Source of the DNA: Formosa sp. L2A11
GTDB lineage: Bacteria > Bacteroidota > Bacteroidia > Flavobacteriales > Flavobacteriaceae
Assembly (NCBI RefSeq): GCF_009796865.1
Contig: NZ_CP047028.1
Coordinates: 3,224,001-3,288,000 of the forward strand
DNA length: 64,000 nucleotides
Direction of reading: 5' to 3'
The translations under genes and the position numbers were made by a program. Under the pieces are notes generated by a model. It was not told the DNA's origin. It was given only the letters and a program-made list of their open reading frames with translations, and did not search any database. Shown here piece by piece: positions 40,837-50,245 of this stretch (its first letter is position 1; every line of letters begins with the position of its first letter).

Positions 40837-42669
40837 ATGAATACATTCCAAGATTTAGGTCTTAATGACGACCTATTGCGTGCTATTACAGATATGGGCT
40901 TTGAAACCCCAAGTGAAGTACAAGACAAAGCCATTCCCCTATTATTAGAAAGTGAAACAGATTTAGTTGCATTAGCACAAACAGGAACAGGTAAAACTGC
41001 TGCGTTTGGTTTCCCAATGCTTCAAAAAATTGATATAAGCAGTAGAACAACTCAAGGATTAATCTTATCTCCTACTCGTGAACTTTGTTTACAAATTACT
41101 AACGAAATTAAAGCTTACGGTAAATACTGTAAAGGTTTAAATGTTGTTGCAATTTACGGAGGATCTAGCATCCAAGACCAAGCAAGAGACGTAAAACGTG
41201 GCGCTCAAATTATTGTTGCGACTCCAGGTAGAATGAAAGATATGATTAGCCGTAGAATGGTTGATATTTCTAAAATTACTTACAGTGTACTTGATGAAGC
41301 AGATGAAATGCTTAACATGGGTTTCAAAGAAGATATTACTGAAATCTTATCTCATACACCTTCAGACAAAAATACATGGTTATTTTCTGCAACAATGCCA
41401 AAAGAAGTTGCAACTATAGCTAAAAAATTCATGGATAATCCTAAAGAAATTACTGTAGGAAATAAAAATGAAGGAAGTACTCAAGTATCTCACGAATATT
41501 ATTTAGTAAACTCTAGAGACCGTTACCAAGCATTAAAACGTTTAGCAGATGCTAATCCAGATATTTTCTCTGTGATTTTCTGTAGAACAAAACGTGACAC
41601 TCAAAAAGTTGCAGAACAACTTATAGAAGATGGTTATAACGCAGGAGCACTTCACGGTGATTTAAGCCAAAACCAACGTGATTTAGTAATGAAATCGTTT
41701 AGAAATAAACAAATCCAAATGTTAGTTGCTACAGATGTTGCAGCTCGTGGAATTGATGTAGACGATATTACTCACGTAATTAACTACCAATTACCTGACG
41801 AAATTGAAACGTATAACCACCGTAGTGGTCGTACAGGACGTGCTGGTAAAACAGGTATTTCTATGGTAATTGTTTCTAAAAGTGAAGTTAGAAAAATTAA
41901 AAGCATAGAGCGTATCATTAAAAAAGATTTCATTAAAAAGGAAATTCCTGACGGAATGGAAATTTGTGAAGTACAATTAATGTCTCTAGCAAACAAAATA
42001 CATAGCACAGAAATAAATCCTGAAATTGATAAGCATTTAGATAGCATCAATACGTTATTTGAAAACACGTCTAAAGACGAATTAATTCAGAAATTTTTCT
42101 CTGTAGAATTCTCACGCTTCTTTAACTACTACCAAAAATCTAAAGATTTAAACGTAGCTGAAAACTCTAGAGATAGAGAAAGCAGAGAACATGTAAGCAA
42201 TGATAATGCTGCGCGTTTCTTTATTAATGTTGGTACTCGTGATGGTTTTGACTGGATGAAATTAAAAGATTTCTTAAAAGAAGTTTTAGAATTAGGTCGT
42301 GACGATGTATTTAAAGTAGATGTTAAAGAAAGTTTTTCTTTCTTTAATACAGAAAAAGAAATTAAAGATAAAGTCTTAGCTTTCTTTACAGATTACAAAC
42401 ACGATGGGCGTTTTGTTAATGTTGAAGAAACAGAAAACAAAGGTGGCGGAAGTCGCGGAGGTAATAGAAGTCGCGGAGGCGGTGGAGGTCGTAGAGACAG
42501 AAAAGATAACGGATTTAGAGGCGATAAACGTTCAAAATCTGGAGGAGAAGGAAGAAGAAGAAGTTCTGATTCAGATTCTAAACCAAGACGTTCAAGTTCA
42601 TCTAGTTATAGTTCTGATAGAAAAAGTGATTCTTCATCTTCATCAAGACCAAGACGTTCAAGACGCTAA
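40837..42669 (+). CDS. DEAD-box ATP-dependent RNA helicase (DeaD/CsdA type)
   Basis: A 610-residue RNA helicase. Q motif LGLNDDLLRAITDMGFETPS, motif I AQTGTGKTAAFG, motif II VLDEADEML, motif III FSATMP, motif V ATDVAARGIDVDDI and motif VI HRSGRTGRAGKTG are all present. An RNA-binding DbpA-like domain follows at about residue 460-530 (ARFFINVGTRDGFDWMKLKD). The C-terminal 70 residues are a low-complexity Gly-Arg then Ser-Arg tail, typical of DeaD homologues. It remodels rRNA during ribosome assembly and in the cold. The long leader suggests post-transcriptional autocontrol. Confidence 0.94.
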   Translation: MNTFQDLGLNDDLLRAITDMGFETPSEVQDKAIPLLLESETDLVALAQTGTGKTAAFGFPMLQKIDISSRTTQGLILSPTRELCLQITNEIKAYGKYCKGLNVVAIYGGSSIQDQARDVKRGAQIIVATPGRMKDMISRRMVDISKITYSVLDEADEMLNMGFKEDITEILSHTPSDKNTWLFSATMPKEVATIAKKFMDNPKEITVGNKNEGSTQVSHEYYLVNSRDRYQALKRLADANPDIFSVIFCRTKRDTQKVAEQLIEDGYNAGALHGDLSQNQRDLVMKSFRNKQIQMLVATDVAARGIDVDDITHVINYQLPDEIETYNHRSGRTGRAGKTGISMVIVSKSEVRKIKSIERIIKKDFIKKEIPDGMEICEVQLMSLANKIHSTEINPEIDKHLDSINTLFENTSKDELIQKFFSVEFSRFFNYYQKSKDLNVAENSRDRESREHVSNDNAARFFINVGTRDGFDWMKLKDFLKEVLELGRDDVFKVDVKESFSFFNTEKEIKDKVLAFFTDYKHDGRFVNVEETENKGGGSRGGNRSRGGGGGRRDRKDNGFRGDKRSKSGGEGRRRSSDSDSKPRRSSSSSYSSDRKSDSSSSSRPRRSRR

Positions 42670-42754
42670 ACTATCTGTTAATATTTAGACAAAATAACAT
42701 TACTTTTTCCTAAATATTATTTAGTTTGCTACTTTTATGCCTAACAAGATTATA

Positions 42755-43525
42755 ATGAAATATATATTTATACTATTCATACTATTAATATCCTCGACAA
42801 AGGTCTTTTCACAAGACAGTAATGTTGTCTTAGGAGTGATTATTAATGGTTCTAATGATGAACCTCTAGAAGGTGTAAATATTGTAAATATTAATCAAGT
42901 AAAAGGTAGTACCACCAATAGTAAAGGTGAATTTAAGATCTCTGCGAAAGCTAATGATACACTTCACCTCTCCTATTTAGGTTTTAAATCTATTAAGGTT
43001 AAAGTTACTAACGACTGGATAAAATTTGGTAGCTCTACAATTGAGTTAACAGAACTAGCTTTAGCTTTAGAAGAAGTTGTTGTTAATCAATTTAGACTAA
43101 CAGGTTACCTAGAACTAGATATAAAACAAGTACCTATTAACAATAATTACCAATACAGCATATCTGGCTTACAAAATGGGTATGAAGCAGGTAATGGTAC
43201 TTATAGTGTAAATAAAATTTTAAGCGCCATTTTTAATCCAGCAGATTTCTTATATAATATCTTTGGGAACAAGCCTAAAGAAATGAAAAAGCTGAAACAA
43301 ATGAAACAAGATGATGAAATAAGAAATTTATTATCATCGCGTTTTGATCGGGAAATGTTAACAGTCTTATTACAAGTAGATCGTTTAGATTTAGATGAAA
43401 TAGTAAGACAATGCGACTATTCTAAAGATTTTATAAACTCTGCTAACGATCTTCAAATACTTGATGCCATTAGTGGCTGTTATGAAGAATACAAGGTGTT
43501 AAGCCGAGGCAGAAAAAAAATATAA
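42755..43525 (+). CDS. CarboxypepD_reg-like domain protein, secreted
   Basis: A protein of 256 residues if started at the ATG at 42755 (MKYIFILFILLISSTKVFSQ); a start six codons earlier is possible. The signal peptide is followed by one carboxypeptidase-regulatory-like domain (VLGVIINGSNDEPLEGVNIV, NSKGEFKISAKANDTLHLSY, LGFKS), which occurs at the N-terminus of SusC-like and other surface proteins. The rest is unrecognised, with a charged helical C-terminus. There is no TonB-dependent barrel, so it is a stand-alone periplasmic protein. A strong terminator follows. Confidence 0.85.
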   Translation: MKYIFILFILLISSTKVFSQDSNVVLGVIINGSNDEPLEGVNIVNINQVKGSTTNSKGEFKISAKANDTLHLSYLGFKSIKVKVTNDWIKFGSSTIELTELALALEEVVVNQFRLTGYLELDIKQVPINNNYQYSISGLQNGYEAGNGTYSVNKILSAIFNPADFLYNIFGNKPKEMKKLKQMKQDDEIRNLLSSRFDREMLTVLLQVDRLDLDEIVRQCDYSKDFINSANDLQILDAISGCYEEYKVLSRGRKKI

Positions 43526-43540
43526 TACATCACATCACTT

Positions 43541-43572
43541 AAAACTGCCTCTAAAAAGGCAGTTTTTTTTTG
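43541..43572 (+). terminator. Terminator after the CarboxypepD_reg-like gene
   Basis: Stem AAAACTGCCT with AGGCAGTTTT around a six-base loop, followed by further T. Isolated and strong. Confidence 0.85.
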
Positions 43573-43747
43573 TTTTCTTTTAAAAGATATATAAATTTAC
43601 ACTCTCATCCAAAATATAAAATTCTTAATATTTTATATATTAAAAAATATATTCGATAATTTGCAGCCACAATAATTAAAGAAAATATATTATTTGCAAT
43701 ATCTTTATTATTTTTATACTTTGCATGACCGACTCATATAACGATTC

Positions 43748-45517
43748 ATGATAAACATAACACGAATATTTGACTTTCCGTATTATCAATTAGAAAAGTA
43801 TAATTTAAGTAAATCTTTAACAACTAAATACGAAGGTGTTTGGGTGTCTACATCTACTCAAGATTATATAGACAAAGCAAATGCAATAAGTCGTGGGTTA
43901 CTACGCTTAGGAGTAAAACCGAACGATAAAATTGCAATAATTTCTTCTACTAACAGAACAGAATGGAACATTATGGATATAGGTGTACTTCAAATTGGAG
44001 CACAAAACATTCCTATATATCCAACTATTTCTGAAACTGACTACGAATATATCTTAAATCATTCTGAAGCTACATATTGTATTGTTTCTGATAAAGTAGT
44101 TTTAGACAAATTAAATGCAATTAAAGGAAACACCTTATTAAAACAGGTTTATACTTTTGATGACATTGAAAATGAAAGCAACTGGAAAGAGATATTGGCT
44201 TTAGGTGAAGATACCTCTAATCAAGATCAAGTTGAAACATGTAAAGCTAATGTTGGCACAGATGATTTAGCTACTATTATATATACTTCAGGAACAACAG
44301 GTACACCAAAGGGTGTTATGTTGTCTCACAAAAACATAGTTTCAGATGTATTAGGTAGTGAAAAACGTGTACCATTTAATCATGGATCATCAAGAGCTTT
44401 AAGTTTCTTACCCGTTTGCCATGTTTTCGAACGTATGCTTTTATATCTATATCAATATTGTGGTGTAGAAATTTATTTTGCAGAGTCTATAGATAAGATG
44501 AGCGACAATTTAAAAGAAGTACATCCGCATGTTATGGCCGCTGTTCCTAGATTATACGAAAAAGTATATGATAAGATTGTTGCTAAAGGAGGAGAATTAA
44601 CAGGAATTAAGAAAGCCTTATTCTTCTGGGCTATAGACCTAGGACTTAAATACGAACCTTATGGCAAAAATGGCTGGTGGTACGAAAAACAACTTAGCAT
44701 AGCTAGAAAATTAATTTTCAGCAAATGGAAAGAAGCATTAGGAGGACATATAGAAATTATGGTTTCTGGAAGCGCGCCTTTACAAAATCGTTTAACTAGA
44801 ACATTTGCAGCTGCAGGTATACCAATAATGGAAGGTTATGGATTAACAGAAACCTCTCCTGTAATATCGGTAAACGATCAAAGAGATTTCGGATTTAGAA
44901 TAGGCACAATAGGAAAGCTTATAGATAAGGTTGAAGTAAAAATTGCCAAAGACGGAGAAATTCTTGTTAAAGGCCCGAATGTAATGCTAGGTTATTATAA
45001 AGATCCTGAAAAAACAGCCTCTGTTATGACCGGAGATTATTTTCATACAGGAGATATTGGAGAAATTTCTGAAGATGGATTTTTAAAAATTACAGATCGT
45101 AAAAAAGAAATTTTTAAAACCAGTGGTGGTAAATATGTCGCACCAGCTATAATAGAAAACAAACTGAAACAATCTCGTTTTATAGAACAAGTAATGGTGA
45201 TTGGAGAAGGCGAAAAAATGCCAGCAGCTTTAATTCAACCAAATTTCGATTTTATTGAAGAGTGGGCAAAGCGTCATAATATAGATTTTAAGGATGTCAC
45301 TGCACTTTGTAAAGACCAACGTTTATTAGATCGTATTCAAAAAGAAATCGATTTTTCTAACAAAGATTTCGGTAAATGGGAACAAATTAAAGTGTTTAAA
45401 ATCACCCCAGAAGTCTGGTCTATCGAAAAAGGACACCTCACTCCGACTTTGAAGTTAAAGCGAAAAATCATCAAGAAAATCTACAAATCCTCAATAGAAT
45501 CTATATATAGATCTTAA
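43748..45517 (+). CDS. fadD: Long-chain fatty acid-CoA ligase
   Basis: A 589-residue AMP-forming ligase that activates fatty acids to acyl-CoA on the inner face of the membrane, the first step of the beta-oxidation genes that follow. The P-loop motif is TIIYTSGTTGTPKGVMLSHK, the linker EGYGLTETSPVISVN, and the hinge FHTGDIGEISEDGFLKITDR with a late catalytic Lys in IEKGHLTPTLKLKRK. Length is typical for the FAA1-like branch of Bacteroidetes. It has its own terminator and is separated from the MarR-led operon. Confidence 0.92.
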   Translation: MINITRIFDFPYYQLEKYNLSKSLTTKYEGVWVSTSTQDYIDKANAISRGLLRLGVKPNDKIAIISSTNRTEWNIMDIGVLQIGAQNIPIYPTISETDYEYILNHSEATYCIVSDKVVLDKLNAIKGNTLLKQVYTFDDIENESNWKEILALGEDTSNQDQVETCKANVGTDDLATIIYTSGTTGTPKGVMLSHKNIVSDVLGSEKRVPFNHGSSRALSFLPVCHVFERMLLYLYQYCGVEIYFAESIDKMSDNLKEVHPHVMAAVPRLYEKVYDKIVAKGGELTGIKKALFFWAIDLGLKYEPYGKNGWWYEKQLSIARKLIFSKWKEALGGHIEIMVSGSAPLQNRLTRTFAAAGIPIMEGYGLTETSPVISVNDQRDFGFRIGTIGKLIDKVEVKIAKDGEILVKGPNVMLGYYKDPEKTASVMTGDYFHTGDIGEISEDGFLKITDRKKEIFKTSGGKYVAPAIIENKLKQSRFIEQVMVIGEGEKMPAALIQPNFDFIEEWAKRHNIDFKDVTALCKDQRLLDRIQKEIDFSNKDFGKWEQIKVFKITPEVWSIEKGHLTPTLKLKRKIIKKIYKSSIESIYRS

Positions 45518-45523
45518 ATTATC

Positions 45524-45554
45524 AAACTCCTTAGCTTTTAAGGAGTTTTTTTTT
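45524..45554 (+). terminator. Terminator after fadD
   Basis: Stem AAACTCCTT with AAGGAGTTT around a seven-base loop, followed by a run of T. Confidence 0.85.
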
Positions 45555-45585
45555 ATTCTTATTTTTAGTTAAATTTTTACTATTT

Positions 45586-45601
45586 ATTATGCATGCATAA
45601 T
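45586..45601. promoter_or_regulatory. Perfect 16-bp palindrome, candidate MarR operator
   Basis: ATTATGCATGCATAAT is a perfect palindrome ending 9 bp before the -7 element at 45611-45618, so it covers the expected -33 region. A MarR dimer bound here would block the polymerase. It is the obvious autorepression operator of the MarR gene and its fad operon. Confidence 0.6.
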
Positions 45602-45610
45602 ATTTTTTAT

Positions 45611-45618
45611 TATATTTG
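45611..45618 (+). promoter_or_regulatory. -7 element TATATTTG for the marR-fad operon
   Basis: Perfect TAnnTTTG 20 bp before the chosen MarR start at 45638. A longer frame from 45593 would begin upstream of this promoter and is rejected. Confidence 0.65.
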
Positions 45619-45637
45619 GTTGAGACAAAAAATAAAG

Positions 45638-46090
45638 ATGAAAGACAAAACAATCGACTATGTTTTGCGAACCACTTGGTTAGCTGTTACAAAAATGTAC
45701 AACGAACAAGGCCATAAATTCGAAAGTACTATGGCTACAGGTTTTGCTTTACTTAGTATCGATCCTGAAAAGGGAACACCTTCAACTTCATTAGGCCCAA
45801 AAATGGGTATGGAAGCAACTAGTTTATCTAGAATTATAAAAAACATAGAAAACCAAGGTTTAATAGAACGCAAACCAAACCCAAATGATGGTCGTGGTGT
45901 TTTAATTTACTTGACCGAATTAGGTAAAGAAAAACGAAATTTTTCTAAAGATCGCGTTTTAATATTTAACGAAGCTATTAGAAAAAATATTTCTGCCGAA
46001 AAAATTGAACATTTTTACGAAGTGGCAGAAGTCATCAATGATTTAATTTCAAACAAAAAGATATATAATAACGAAAGCCTTTTAAAATAA
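45638..46090 (+). CDS. MarR family transcriptional regulator of the fad operon
   Basis: A 150-residue winged-helix protein when started at MKDKTIDYVLRTTWLAVTKM. The DNA-binding part is GPKMGMEATSLSRIIKNIEN followed by GLIERKPNPNDGRGVLIYLT, the recognition helix and wing of MarR proteins. The next gene begins directly after its stop, so it is the first gene of a beta-oxidation operon and probably senses acyl-CoA. The 16-bp palindrome at 45586-45601 is its likely operator. No redox cysteine pair is present, which favours a small-ligand sensor. Confidence 0.9.
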   Translation: MKDKTIDYVLRTTWLAVTKMYNEQGHKFESTMATGFALLSIDPEKGTPSTSLGPKMGMEATSLSRIIKNIENQGLIERKPNPNDGRGVLIYLTELGKEKRNFSKDRVLIFNEAIRKNISAEKIEHFYEVAEVINDLISNKKIYNNESLLK

Positions 46091-48499
46091 ATGAGTACAC
46101 GTAGAATAAAAAAAGTAGCTGTTATAGGTTCTGGTATTATGGGAAGTGGTATTGCATGTCATTTCGCCAATATTGGTGTAGACGTACTATTACTAGATAT
46201 TGTACCACGCGAACTTAATCCCGCAGAACAAGCAAAGGGACTAACTTTACAAGATAAAGTAGTTAGAAACCGAATGGTAAACGATTCGCTTAAAGCAGCT
46301 TTAAAATCAAAGCCCTCTCCTATTTATCATCAAAAATTTGCCAGTCGTATTCAGACAGGTAATCTAGACGATGATATTGCAAAGGTAAAAGATGTAGATT
46401 GGATTATTGAAGTGGTTGTAGAACGTTTAGATATTAAGAAACTTGTTTTCGAAAATCTAGAAAAACACAGAACTCCAGGAACTTTAATTACATCAAATAC
46501 TTCTGGTATTCCTATTCATTTTATGAGTGAAGGGCGTTCAGAAGATTTTCAAAAACACTTTTGCGGTACCCACTTTTTTAACCCAGCTCGTTACTTAAAA
46601 TTATTCGAAATTATTCCTGGACCTCAAACGTCTCCAGAAGTTTTAGAGTTTTTAAATGGATATGGTGAACAGTTTTTAGGCAAAACATCTGTGATGGCTA
46701 AAGATACACCTGCTTTTATAGGAAACCGTGTTGGAATTTTTAGTATTATGAGTTTATTCCACGCTGTAAAAGACATGGATTTAACCATAGAAGAAGTCGA
46801 TAAATTAACAGGTCCTGTTATTGGTCGTCCAAAATCGGCAACCTTCCGTACCGTAGATGTTGTAGGTTTAGATACTTTGGTACATGTTGCCAACGGAATT
46901 TATGATAATGTTCCTACAGACGAACGTCACGATTTATTTAAGCTACCTGATTTCATTACTACCATGATGGAAAATAAATGGTTAGGAAGCAAAACAAAAC
47001 AAGGATTCTATAAATTAGAACGCCATAAAGACGGTACTAAAGATATTTTATCATTAGATCTAGATACTTTAGAATATCGTGCAAACAAAAAAGCAAAATT
47101 TGCAACTTTAGAATTAACGAAATCGATTGATAAAGTCGTAGACCGTTTTAAAGTCTTAGTTGCAGGAAAAGATAAAGCGGGAGAATTTTACCGTAAAAAC
47201 TTTGCCGCACTATTTGCTTATGTAGCAAATAGAATTCCAGAAATATCAAACGAATTATATAAAATTGACGATGCCATGAAAGCGGGTTTTGGATGGGAAC
47301 ACGGCCCTTTTCAAATTTGGGATGCTATTGGTGTTGAAAAAGGAATAAAAATCATGGAAGCCGAAGGTTTAAAACCTGCTGCTTGGGTTAGCGACATGTT
47401 AGCTTCTGGAGTAACGTCTTTCTATGCAATAAAAGAAGGAGCTTCTTACTTTTACGATATTCCGTCTAAAAAACAAGAAAAAATACCTGGACAAGATGCC
47501 TTCATTATTCTAAATAATATTAGAAAATCTAAAGAAGTATTTAAAAATTCTGGTGTTGTTATTGAAGATTTAGGAGATGGAATCCTGAATTGCGAATTCC
47601 AATCTAAAATGAATACTATTGGTGGCGATGTTTTAGCTGGACTTAATAAAGCGATAGATTTAGCCGAAAAAGATTTCCAAGGTTTAGTTGTAGGAAATCA
47701 AGGTGCAAACTTCTCTGTTGGAGCAAACATTGGAATGATTTTTATGATGGCTGCCGAACAGGAATACGACGAATTAAACATGGCCATTAAGTATTTTCAA
47801 GACACTGTAATGCGTATGCGTTATTCATCTATCCCTACAGTTTCTGCTCCTCATGGGATGACCTTTGGTGGAGGTTGCGAATTATCACTTCACGCAGATA
47901 AAGTAGTTGCTGCCGCAGAAACCTATATGGGACTTGTAGAATTTGGAGTTGGCGTAATCCCTGGTGGTGGTGGTTCTAAAGAACTTACATTAAGAGCACA
48001 AGACACCTTTAAAAAAGGCGATGTAGAACTTAATACACTTCAAGAGTACTTCTTAACTATTGGAATGGCAAAAGTATCAACCTCAGCGTACGAAGGTTTT
48101 GATTTAGGGTTACTTCAAGAAGGTAAAGATATTGTCGTAGTCAATAAAGACAGACAAATCGCTACAGCAAAAGCACATGCGAAACTAATGGCTGAAGCAG
48201 GTTATACACAACCTATAAAACGTACAGATATTAAAGTGCTAGGAAAACAAGCTTTAGGGATGTTCTTAGTAGGAACAGATGCTATGGAAGCTAGCCGATA
48301 TATTAGTGCACACGATCAGAAAATTGCAAACAAATTGGCTTACGTTATGGCTGGAGGTGATTTATCTGAACCCACTTTAGTTAACGAACAATACTTATTA
48401 GATTTAGAACGCGAAGCCTTTTTAAGTCTATGTACAGAACGTAAAACATTAGAGCGTATTCAGCATATGTTGAAAACAGGAAAACCGTTAAGAAACTAG
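46091..48499 (+). CDS. 3-hydroxyacyl-CoA dehydrogenase/enoyl-CoA hydratase fusion
   Basis: An 802-residue bifunctional beta-oxidation protein with the dehydrogenase first and the hydratase second (FadN-like order, opposite to E. coli FadB). VAVIGSGIMGSGIACHFANI is the NAD fold; SNTSGIPI, HFFNPARYLKLFEIIP and KDTPAFIGNRVGIF follow. The hydratase half carries GANFSVGANIGMI and HGMTFGGGCELSLHADKVVA with its oxyanion loop. It converts enoyl-CoA to 3-ketoacyl-CoA. The start ATG abuts the marR stop, and the thiolase follows after a spacer with a purine-rich repeat. Confidence 0.93.
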   Translation: MSTRRIKKVAVIGSGIMGSGIACHFANIGVDVLLLDIVPRELNPAEQAKGLTLQDKVVRNRMVNDSLKAALKSKPSPIYHQKFASRIQTGNLDDDIAKVKDVDWIIEVVVERLDIKKLVFENLEKHRTPGTLITSNTSGIPIHFMSEGRSEDFQKHFCGTHFFNPARYLKLFEIIPGPQTSPEVLEFLNGYGEQFLGKTSVMAKDTPAFIGNRVGIFSIMSLFHAVKDMDLTIEEVDKLTGPVIGRPKSATFRTVDVVGLDTLVHVANGIYDNVPTDERHDLFKLPDFITTMMENKWLGSKTKQGFYKLERHKDGTKDILSLDLDTLEYRANKKAKFATLELTKSIDKVVDRFKVLVAGKDKAGEFYRKNFAALFAYVANRIPEISNELYKIDDAMKAGFGWEHGPFQIWDAIGVEKGIKIMEAEGLKPAAWVSDMLASGVTSFYAIKEGASYFYDIPSKKQEKIPGQDAFIILNNIRKSKEVFKNSGVVIEDLGDGILNCEFQSKMNTIGGDVLAGLNKAIDLAEKDFQGLVVGNQGANFSVGANIGMIFMMAAEQEYDELNMAIKYFQDTVMRMRYSSIPTVSAPHGMTFGGGCELSLHADKVVAAAETYMGLVEFGVGVIPGGGGSKELTLRAQDTFKKGDVELNTLQEYFLTIGMAKVSTSAYEGFDLGLLQEGKDIVVVNKDRQIATAKAHAKLMAEAGYTQPIKRTDIKVLGKQALGMFLVGTDAMEASRYISAHDQKIANKLAYVMAGGDLSEPTLVNEQYLLDLEREAFLSLCTERKTLERIQHMLKTGKPLRN

Positions 48500-48600
48500 A
48501 AAAAAGAGAAAAGAGAAAAGAAACTAAGAGGTCATTTTAAATAAGGTAGATTTTAAAATCTTTATTCTCTGCTCTATATTCTCTTATCTCATTTTCAAAA
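48498..48600. repeat. Purine-rich inverted repeat, solo copy
   Basis: The spacer begins with a run of AGAGAAAAG units and ends with the pyrimidine counterpart (CTTTATTCTCTGCTCTATAT, TTCTCTTATCTC). Its wording matches the repeats that flank the four-helix-bundle gene at 49806-50250, but no gene lies between the arms here. Confidence 0.55.
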
Positions 48601-48613
48601 CACACATTAAACT

Positions 48614-49804
48614 ATGAAAACCGCATATATAGTAAAAGCATACAGAACCGCTGTTGGTAAAGCACCTAAAGGCGTGTTCAGATTTAAAAGATCGGATGAG
48701 TTGGCTGCAGAAACCATCAAGTATATGATGAAGGAACTACCAAGTTTAGATCCAAAACGTATAGACGATGTTATTGTTGGTAACGCCATGCCAGAAGGCT
48801 CACAAGGTCTTAATATGGCACGTTTAATCTCGTTAATGGGATTAGATATAGTAGATGTTCCAGGTGTAACCGTAAATCGTTTTTGTTCTTCAGGAATAGA
48901 AACTATTGGTATGGCAACAGCTAAAATACAATCTGGAATGGCCGATTGTATTATCGCTGGTGGAGCAGAAAGCATGAGTGCTGTACCCATGACAGGATAT
49001 AAACCTGAATTGAACTACGATGTTGTAAAAGCAGGTCATGAAGATTACTATTGGGGTATGGGAAATACCGCTGAAGCTGTAGCAAATCAGTTTAAAGTCT
49101 CCCGCGAAGACCAAGATGAATTTGCTTACAATTCACATGTAAAAGCCTTAAAAGCACAGGCAGAAAACCGTTTTCAAGATCAGATTGTGCCTATAGATAT
49201 TAATGAAACGTATATAGATGCTAATGGAAAAAAAGCAACAAAAACATATACGATTACAAAAGATGAAGGTCCGCGTGCAGGTACAAGCATTGAAGCTTTA
49301 TCGAAACTAAGAGCTGTATTTGCTGCAGGAGGAAGTGTAACAGCAGGAAATTCGTCTCAGACTAGTGATGGTGCAGCTTTTGTAATGGTTATGAGTGAAG
49401 ACATGGTAAAAGAATTAGGACTTGAACCAATTGCACGATTAGTTAACTACGCTGCTGCAGGTGTTGAGCCTCGTATTATGGGAATTGGCCCTGTAAAAGC
49501 CATTCCAAAAGCATTAAAACAAGCCGGTTTAAAACAAAGTGATTTAGAACTTATAGAATTGAATGAAGCATTCGCATCTCAATCTATAGCTGTAATTCGA
49601 GAATTGGGATTAAACTCAGATATCGTAAACGTAAACGGAGGAGCGATAGCTTTAGGTCACCCACTAGGATGTACAGGAGCAAAACTATCCGTGCAACTCT
49701 TTGACGAAATGCGTAAGCGTGATATGAAAGGTAAATACGGAGCTGTAACCATGTGCGTAGGTACTGGACAAGGTGCTTGTGGAGTATTTGAGTTTCTGAA
49801 TTAG
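48614..49804 (+). CDS. fadA: Acetyl-CoA C-acyltransferase (3-ketoacyl-CoA thiolase)
   Basis: A 396-residue thiolase for the last step of beta-oxidation, releasing acetyl-CoA. The nucleophile is Cys in VTVNRFCSSGIETIGMA, the acid-base pair is His in NVNGGAIALGHPLGCTGAK and Cys in TMCVGTGQGACGVFE; GGAESMSAVPM is the family loop. It forms the usual complex with the HCDH/ECH protein encoded upstream. Sequence and length are standard for FadA. Confidence 0.95.
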   Translation: MKTAYIVKAYRTAVGKAPKGVFRFKRSDELAAETIKYMMKELPSLDPKRIDDVIVGNAMPEGSQGLNMARLISLMGLDIVDVPGVTVNRFCSSGIETIGMATAKIQSGMADCIIAGGAESMSAVPMTGYKPELNYDVVKAGHEDYYWGMGNTAEAVANQFKVSREDQDEFAYNSHVKALKAQAENRFQDQIVPIDINETYIDANGKKATKTYTITKDEGPRAGTSIEALSKLRAVFAAGGSVTAGNSSQTSDGAAFVMVMSEDMVKELGLEPIARLVNYAAAGVEPRIMGIGPVKAIPKALKQAGLKQSDLELIELNEAFASQSIAVIRELGLNSDIVNVNGGAIALGHPLGCTGAKLSVQLFDEMRKRDMKGKYGAVTMCVGTGQGACGVFEFLN

Positions 49805-49805
49805 A

Positions 49806-49852
49806 GATTAGGAAAATAGAGCAAAGAACAGAGAAAATAGACCCGATAGATG
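49806..49852. repeat. Left arm of inverted repeat around the four-helix-bundle gene
   Basis: Purine-rich sequence containing ATAGAGCAAAGAACAGAGAA and then AATAGAC. Its reverse complement (GTCTATTTTCTCTGTTC...) aligns with the right arm at 50208-50243 (GTCTATATTCTTTATTC...), matching at most positions over about 34 bases. Confidence 0.6.
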
Positions 49853-50209
49853 AGTACACGTCATAATTATAAGAATTTAAAAATCTGGAAACTAGGATTG
49901 GAAATTGCTAATAATATTTCTGACGTATTGTTAAGTTTTCCAAAGCATGAAAGATATGATTTAAGCTCTCAACTAAGCAGATGTTCAATTTCATTGCCTA
50001 GTAATATAGCTGAAGGCTCATCTAGAACAAATAAATCTTTCAGTCATTTTTTAAACATTTCTTTAGGCTCATCATTTGAATTGGGAACTCAACTTTTAAT
50101 AGCACATCACAGACAATATATAAACCAAGAGACATTAACACAATTAGAAAATAAATTAGAAGAATTTCAGAGAATGACTATGAGTTTTCAAAACAACTTA
50201 AATCAATAA
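49850..50209 (+). CDS. Four-helix-bundle protein (23S rRNA intervening sequence family)
   Basis: A 119-residue all-helical protein. It starts MSTRHNYKNLKIWKLGLEIA and carries the family signature YDLSSQLSRCSISLPSNIAE followed by GSSRTNKSFSHFLNISLGSS and FELGTQLLIA. The family was first seen as ORFs in intervening sequences of 23S rRNA and is related to the Avd accessory proteins of diversity-generating retroelements. Its function is unknown. Here it sits between fadA and the acyl-CoA dehydrogenase, framed by inverted purine-rich repeats, and is not needed for beta-oxidation. It looks like a mobile cassette inserted in the operon. Confidence 0.88.
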   Translation: MSTRHNYKNLKIWKLGLEIANNISDVLLSFPKHERYDLSSQLSRCSISLPSNIAEGSSRTNKSFSHFLNISLGSSFELGTQLLIAHHRQYINQETLTQLENKLEEFQRMTMSFQNNLNQ

Positions 50210-50245
50210 GTCTATATTCTTTATTCTATTATCTATTTTCTCTAA
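50208..50245. repeat. Right arm of inverted repeat around the four-helix-bundle gene
   Basis: Pyrimidine-rich sequence (GTCTATATTCTTTATTCTAT, TATCTATTTTCTCT) complementary to the left arm at 49806-49852 and similar to the solo copy at 48498-48600. It begins at the stop codon of the four-helix-bundle gene. Confidence 0.6.

Noticed and set aside
42404-42688. Alternative frame of 94 codons over the Gly/Arg/Ser tail of the DEAD-box helicase
   Set aside because: The Val/Glu-rich translation is a frame shadow of low-complexity coding sequence.
45593-45637. Longer MarR start
   Set aside because: It begins upstream of the -7 element and inside the palindrome; the shorter start matches the family.
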